A DNA stretch of 64,000 bases, from contig NZ_CP015199.1 in NCBI RefSeq assembly GCF_001648155.1, forward strand, positions 3,977,001-4,041,000, written 5' to 3'. The notes beneath the pieces are model-generated. The model was not told the DNA's origin, made no database searches, and saw only the letters and a list, made by a program, of their open reading frames with translations. The DNA comes from Chryseobacterium glaciei. GTDB taxonomy: Bacteria > Bacteroidota > Bacteroidia > Flavobacteriales > Weeksellaceae. Positions 60,435 through 64,000 of the stretch are shown here, piece after piece; position 1 is the first letter of the stretch; each line of letters opens with the position of its first letter. A program made the position numbers and the translations under genes.

Positions 60435-60938
60435 TTAAAGAATTTCTTCAATAATATTTTTGAATTTATTAAAATCGATATCGCTATTATCCGAGATGTC
60501 AATAAAATATTTCGTTTGCCAGTTCTTAGTTTTTTCAGCCTGCTTACTTTCAGGTTCATCCCAATTGGTGTACACCCGAAAACCTCGTTTGCCCTCTTTT
60601 TGATCGTTAGTCAGAATTTGTTTTTCGCTTAATACTTTTTTAGGGAAGATAAAAAATCCGAATTGGGTATCTTTTTCTGTGGCGATCAAATAAAAATCAA
60701 AATCATCGGAAGCGTTGAAAGGCTCTGTTTTTCCGTCAGAATTTCTTCTCCACAAAGTTACAAATTGTCCGTTTTTGGTTGGCGTAATTTTAGCTTTTCG
60801 GAACTTAATTTTAAAAGTATTAAGTGAAAAATTATGACCAAAATATTCTTCACATTCTAAATCTGTTTCAATATTTGATAGATTTAATTGTAAAGTTTTA
60901 AAAACAAAATCTTCAATTCGGCTTAATTCTTTGATCAT
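60435..60938 (-). CDS. MepB family protein
   Basis: A 167-residue cytosolic protein of the MepB family. The marks are the segment ECEEYFGHNFSLNTFKIKFR, KNGQFVTLWRRNSDGKTEPF and QFGFFIFPKKVLSEKQIL, and the GKRGFRVYTNWDEPESKQAE block. In Staphylococcus mepB lies in the MepRAB efflux locus but its role is unknown. Here it lies behind tatC and after a strong terminator, so it has its own promoter. A family assignment is confident; function is not. Confidence 0.85.
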   Translation of the reverse strand: MIKELSRIEDFVFKTLQLNLSNIETDLECEEYFGHNFSLNTFKIKFRKAKITPTKNGQFVTLWRRNSDGKTEPFNASDDFDFYLIATEKDTQFGFFIFPKKVLSEKQILTNDQKEGKRGFRVYTNWDEPESKQAEKTKNWQTKYFIDISDNSDIDFNKFKNIIEEIL

Positions 60939-60956
60939 GCTCTTTTTGTTATTTAA

Positions 60957-61001
60957 AAGAAAGGGATCAAAGCTTTATTTAAAAACTTTGATCCCTTTCT
61001 T
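60957..61001 (-). terminator. Terminator of tatC
   Basis: A 16-bp perfect stem (AAGAAAGGGATCAAAG) with a 13-base loop, between tatC and MepB; T run on the minus strand. Confidence 0.88.
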
Positions 61002-61038
61002 GATTTAATTTTTATTGAAGTTAAAAGTCTTTCCTTAA

Positions 61039-61866
61039 TTACTTCTGAACTGCCGGAAGATTTCCTTCACGTTTCTGAACTTTTTTATGAGTATAAGCAC
61101 ACATAATGATACTGAATTCATACAATAAAAGTAGCGGTAACGCAGCCATGATCATACTTAAAACGTCTGCAGGAGTAATAATTGCGGCAACAACCATAAT
61201 TAAGACAATTGCATGACGACGGTATGTTCTCATGAATTTTGGTGTCAAAATTCCAATAGTCGTAAGGAAATAAATAAGGATTGGGAAAAGAAAAATAACA
61301 CCCATCCCCAAAATAACCTGTAAAAATAAGGTTGTGTAATCGCTCAGGTCGTAAAGCGGAACAATAATATCTGAAATTTTGAAGATCACCCCAAAATTAA
61401 TAGCAAAAGGAAGAATTAAAAAATATCCACATAAAACGCCTGTCATGAAGAGAATCCAAATCGCATTGATGATAAAGATTGAATTTTTTCTCTCCCTTGG
61501 ATGCAAAGCAGGACCGATAAAACGCCACAATTCCCAAACAATATAAGGAAATGCACCTACAATTCCTCCAAAAATAGAAACAGACATCATTACATTAAAC
61601 TGCTGATAAAGCCTTTGCACACGCACAGGGAACTCTTTCGGAAGGTGGATACTGTCTTCTCCCAAAATCATTCTGGAAAAGTGATTAACTATTTTAAATG
61701 TAGGGAAATCGTTTCTGGTTGGTCCAAAAAAGATATGATCCATGATCCAGTTGATGTTAAAACCAACAGCGAAAGCGGCAATTATGATCGCAATCATTGA
61801 GCGTACAAGATGACCTCTTAATTCTCCAATATGCCCAAGAAAGGACATTTCTTTACCTTCACTCAC
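61039..61866 (-). CDS. tatC: Twin-arginine translocase subunit TatC
   Basis: A 275-residue inner-membrane protein with six transmembrane segments. SFLGHIGELRGHLVRSMIAI at the N-terminus is the TatC signature that binds the twin-arginine signal, and FPYIVWELWRFIGPALHPRE is the first periplasmic/cytosolic loop. It forms the receptor of the Tat pathway, which exports folded proteins. TatA/B genes are not adjacent. It probably shares an operon with kdsD upstream (156 bases apart) and ends at a strong hairpin. Confidence 0.96.
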   Translation of the reverse strand: MSEGKEMSFLGHIGELRGHLVRSMIAIIIAAFAVGFNINWIMDHIFFGPTRNDFPTFKIVNHFSRMILGEDSIHLPKEFPVRVQRLYQQFNVMMSVSIFGGIVGAFPYIVWELWRFIGPALHPRERKNSIFIINAIWILFMTGVLCGYFLILPFAINFGVIFKISDIIVPLYDLSDYTTLFLQVILGMGVIFLFPILIYFLTTIGILTPKFMRTYRRHAIVLIMVVAAIITPADVLSMIMAALPLLLLYEFSIIMCAYTHKKVQKREGNLPAVQK

Positions 61867-62022
61867 AGAATAATTTTTTAAAGTTCCAAATTTATGAAAA
61901 AAGTTTCAGTAAAGCGGGAAGATAGATGTTTAAAATTCAAGGGTTGAAGTTTAATATTCTACGGGTAAAATTTAGTTTTAAACGGTATTAAAACTTCCAG
62001 CCTCCATCTTCAAACTCCAATC

Positions 62023-62982
62023 TTAGTTAATCCCCTCATCCAACAACTTATGCAGATCGATAATTCCAAAATACTTTCCGTTTTCTGTTACGATAAGCTG
62101 TCCGATATTATTTTCTTTTAAAATTTTCATTGCTTCTTTTGCCAAGGCTTCTTTTTCGATTGTTTTTGGGTTGGCAGACATGATATCTTTAGCTAAAACT
62201 ACAGAAACATCTTCGCCTTTCATCAACATTCGTCTTAAATCTCCGTCAGTAACAACTCCAATGATCTTATCTTCATTCGTTACAACGGTAATTCCGTGTC
62301 TTGATGCGCTGATAGAAATGATAACATCCCTCACCGTAGAATCTTCCGTAACCTGAGGTTTTTGAGAAGATAGAAAATCATCAACTTTTGAAATTAAATT
62401 CTTTCCTAAGCTTCCTCCAGGGTGAAATTTAGCAAAATCATTTTCTTTAAAATCATTTAATTCCATCAAAGCGATAGCTAAAGCATCTCCTAAAGCCATT
62501 TGTAAAGTTGTTGAACTTGTTGGAGCTAGTTTGTTCGGACAAGCTTCCATGTCAACATGAGTGTCCAATATGATTTCTGAAAATTCAGCAAGTTTACTTT
62601 TTTTATTCCCCGTCATTCCGATCAAAGCGGAAGAATAATCTTTTAAATAAGGCACAAGAGTTACGATTTCAGGAGAGTTCCCGGAATGAGAAATACATAA
62701 AACAACATCCTGTTTCTGGATCACTCCCAAATCTCCATGAATGGCTTCTGAAGCATGAAGAAACTGGGACGGAGTGCCTGTAGAGTTCAATGTGGCAACA
62801 ATTTTATTTCCAACATGGGCAGATTTTCCGATGCCTACAACGATCAATTTTCCTTTGGCGGAGTGTATAATTTCTACTGCTTTTGCAAAATCATCGCCTA
62901 TTCTGTTCTTTAATTTTTCAAGTTCTGAAATTTCTATTTCTAAAGTGCTTTTTGCGATTGAAATAATATTAGGTCTTTCCAT
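62023..62982 (-). CDS. kdsD: D-arabinose 5-phosphate isomerase (KpsF/GutQ family)
   Basis: A 319-residue cytosolic enzyme with a SIS domain (about 35-170; GKLIVVGIGKSAHVGNKIVA, CISHSGNSPEIVTLVPYLKD) followed by two CBS repeats (about 205-319; DVIISISASRHGITVVTNED and ENNIGQLIVTENGKYFGIID). It converts ribulose 5-phosphate to arabinose 5-phosphate, the first step in Kdo synthesis for LPS. The family is often encoded next to Kdo genes; here it is divergent from recQ and precedes tatC, an arrangement seen in Bacteroidota. Confidence 0.93.
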   Translation of the reverse strand: MERPNIISIAKSTLEIEISELEKLKNRIGDDFAKAVEIIHSAKGKLIVVGIGKSAHVGNKIVATLNSTGTPSQFLHASEAIHGDLGVIQKQDVVLCISHSGNSPEIVTLVPYLKDYSSALIGMTGNKKSKLAEFSEIILDTHVDMEACPNKLAPTSSTTLQMALGDALAIALMELNDFKENDFAKFHPGGSLGKNLISKVDDFLSSQKPQVTEDSTVRDVIISISASRHGITVVTNEDKIIGVVTDGDLRRMLMKGEDVSVVLAKDIMSANPKTIEKEALAKEAMKILKENNIGQLIVTENGKYFGIIDLHKLLDEGIN

Positions 62983-63103
62983 TTTTACTTTTACAATTTT
63001 GTATACAAAAATCTCCTGATATAAATTTATACTTTAAAAAGAATATTTAATATAAATTTTATTTTTATAAATTCGTTCGCTTTTATTTTCAGCAAAAATT
63101 TTA

Positions 63104-63111
63104 TAACTTTG
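63104..63111 (+). promoter_or_regulatory. -7 element of recQ
   Basis: TAACTTTG, a perfect TAnnTTTG match, 32 bases before the ATG at 63144. Confidence 0.55.
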
Positions 63112-63143
63112 GGATAGATGCAAATTTAGCAATACAAAATTAG

Positions 63144-64000
63144 ATGAGCGCAAAAAAAGCCAATTTATCGGGCGAATTGAAAAAATATTTCGGGTTTTCT
63201 ACCTTCAAAGGTCAACAAGAGGAGATCATTGAAAATCTACTAAACGGAAAGGATATATTTGTTTTGATGCCCACAGGAGGGGGGAAGTCTTTATGCTACC
63301 AGCTTCCAGCTCTTATTTCTGAAGGAACCGCAATTGTGGTTTCGCCTTTGATAGCATTAATGAAGAATCAGGTGGATGCTGTAAATGGCCTTTCATCTGA
63401 AAGCGGAGTTGCGCACGTTTTAAATTCATCATTAAACAAAACGCAGACCAAACAGGTTTTTGACGATATTACAAGTGGTAGAACTAAACTGTTATATGTA
63501 GCTCCGGAATCTTTGATCAAAGAAGATTATGTTGATTTCTTTAAAGATGTCAATATTTCTTTCGTTGCCATAGATGAGGCGCACTGTATTTCAGAGTGGG
63601 GACACGATTTCAGACCGGAATACAGAAACTTAAAATCTATTATCGATAAAATTGCCGATGTTCCGGTGATTGCATTAACGGCAACGGCAACTCCAAAAGT
63701 TCAGGATGATATCCAGAAAACGTTGGGAATGACCAATGCTTTAGTCTTTAAAGAAAGTTTTAACCGTGCGAATTTGTATTATGAAGTTCGTCCAAAGGTG
63801 AATGTAGATAGAGAGATCGTTAAATTTATCAATCAGAGAAAAGGAAAATCAGGAATTGTTTATTGTTTAAGCCGAAGAAAGGTTGAAGAATTTGCTCAAC
63901 TTTTACAGGTGAACGGAATTAATGCACTTCCTTATCATGCCGGACTTGATCAAAAGGTACGAGTTACCAATCAGGATAAATTTTTGATGGAAGATGCCGA
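63144..64000 (+). CDS. recQ: ATP-dependent DNA helicase RecQ, N-terminal part
   Basis: The first 285 codons; the gene runs past the window end. Start MSAKKANLSGELKKYFGFST. Motif I is MPTGGGKSLCYQLPAL, motif II DEAH in VAIDEAHCISEWGHDFRPEY (with the RecQ-specific CISEWGHDFRPEY arm), motif III ALTATATP, and the second RecA-like domain starts with SGIVYCLSRRKVEEFAQLL. RecQ unwinds DNA 3' to 5' in recombination repair. It is divergent from kdsD with a -7 element 32 bases upstream. The RQC and HRDC domains, if present, lie outside. Confidence 0.95.
   Translation, partial: MSAKKANLSGELKKYFGFSTFKGQQEEIIENLLNGKDIFVLMPTGGGKSLCYQLPALISEGTAIVVSPLIALMKNQVDAVNGLSSESGVAHVLNSSLNKTQTKQVFDDITSGRTKLLYVAPESLIKEDYVDFFKDVNISFVAIDEAHCISEWGHDFRPEYRNLKSIIDKIADVPVIALTATATPKVQDDIQKTLGMTNALVFKESFNRANLYYEVRPKVNVDREIVKFINQRKGKSGIVYCLSRRKVEEFAQLLQVNGINALPYHAGLDQKVRVTNQDKFLMEDA

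Overview
The window reads as chromosome of a Bacteroidota (Flavobacteriia, Weeksellaceae) bacterium, most likely Chryseobacterium or a close relative. The evidence is: low G+C; promoters with the Bacteroidota -7 element TAnnTTTG and no strong Shine-Dalgarno sites; two proteins with type IX secretion (T9SS) C-terminal sorting domains; GLPGLI-family proteins; M1, M28 and M61 exopeptidases typical of the group; and two short double-glycine-leader peptides of a kind I associate with Chryseobacterium. Nearly all of the sequence is ordinary coding DNA. I see no prophage, insertion sequence, CRISPR array or rRNA operon.

Layout. 1-6.2 kb: end of a CBS-domain (chloride channel type) protein, a Bcr/CflA-type efflux pump with an AraC regulator, and a large SWIM/SNF2 helicase. 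6.4-9.9 kb: a 58-residue histone-H1-like protein, an M28 peptidase broken by an indel in a G7 run, an RDD membrane protein and a HAD phosphatase. 10-18.4 kb: Tex, an MG2/plug-domain surface protein, a YceI lipoprotein and TypA/BipA. 18.6-25.9 kb: a GH10-like lipoprotein, ferritin, YchF, a calcium-repeat lipoprotein, an AraC/SDR pair, and two unannotated Cys-rich leader peptides on the minus strand. 26-31 kb: an aminotransferase, a YiiX-like hydrolase with a glycine-zipper lipoprotein, and a YadA-like head protein carrying a T9SS tail, downstream of a LytTR regulator whose receiver lacks the phospho-acceptor Asp. 31.2-37.5 kb: a parE-parC operon with membrane proteins and a rhomboid protease. 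37.6-40.8 kb: a secreted pectate lyase with a LacI-type operator, and rhamnose mutarotase, suggesting use of pectin or rhamnogalacturonan. 40.8-43.8 kb: the operon YrdC/Sua5-CPBP protease-yaaA-prmC. 43.9-44.3 kb: four identical initiator tRNA genes in 114-bp units. 45-50.3 kb: a BlaI/M56 (BlaR1-like) module with two GLPGLI proteins, preceded by a promoter flanked by two copies of a 14-bp operator-like site. 50.4-64 kb: fructose-6-phosphate aldolase, a DUF1905 protein, a TPR protein, PepE, DacB, a histidine kinase, M61 and M1 peptidases, MepB, TatC, KdsD and the start of recQ.

Gene starts were moved downstream of the longest frame where a signal peptide, promoter or upstream gene demanded it. 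Several promoters sit so close to the ATG that leaderless mRNAs are predicted. Intergenic regions carry several families of inverted-repeat elements. The best candidates for something new are the two leader peptides with their operator-like palindromes, the covarying hairpin in the tRNA spacers, the paired BlaI-type operators, and the YadA-like/T9SS surface protein.
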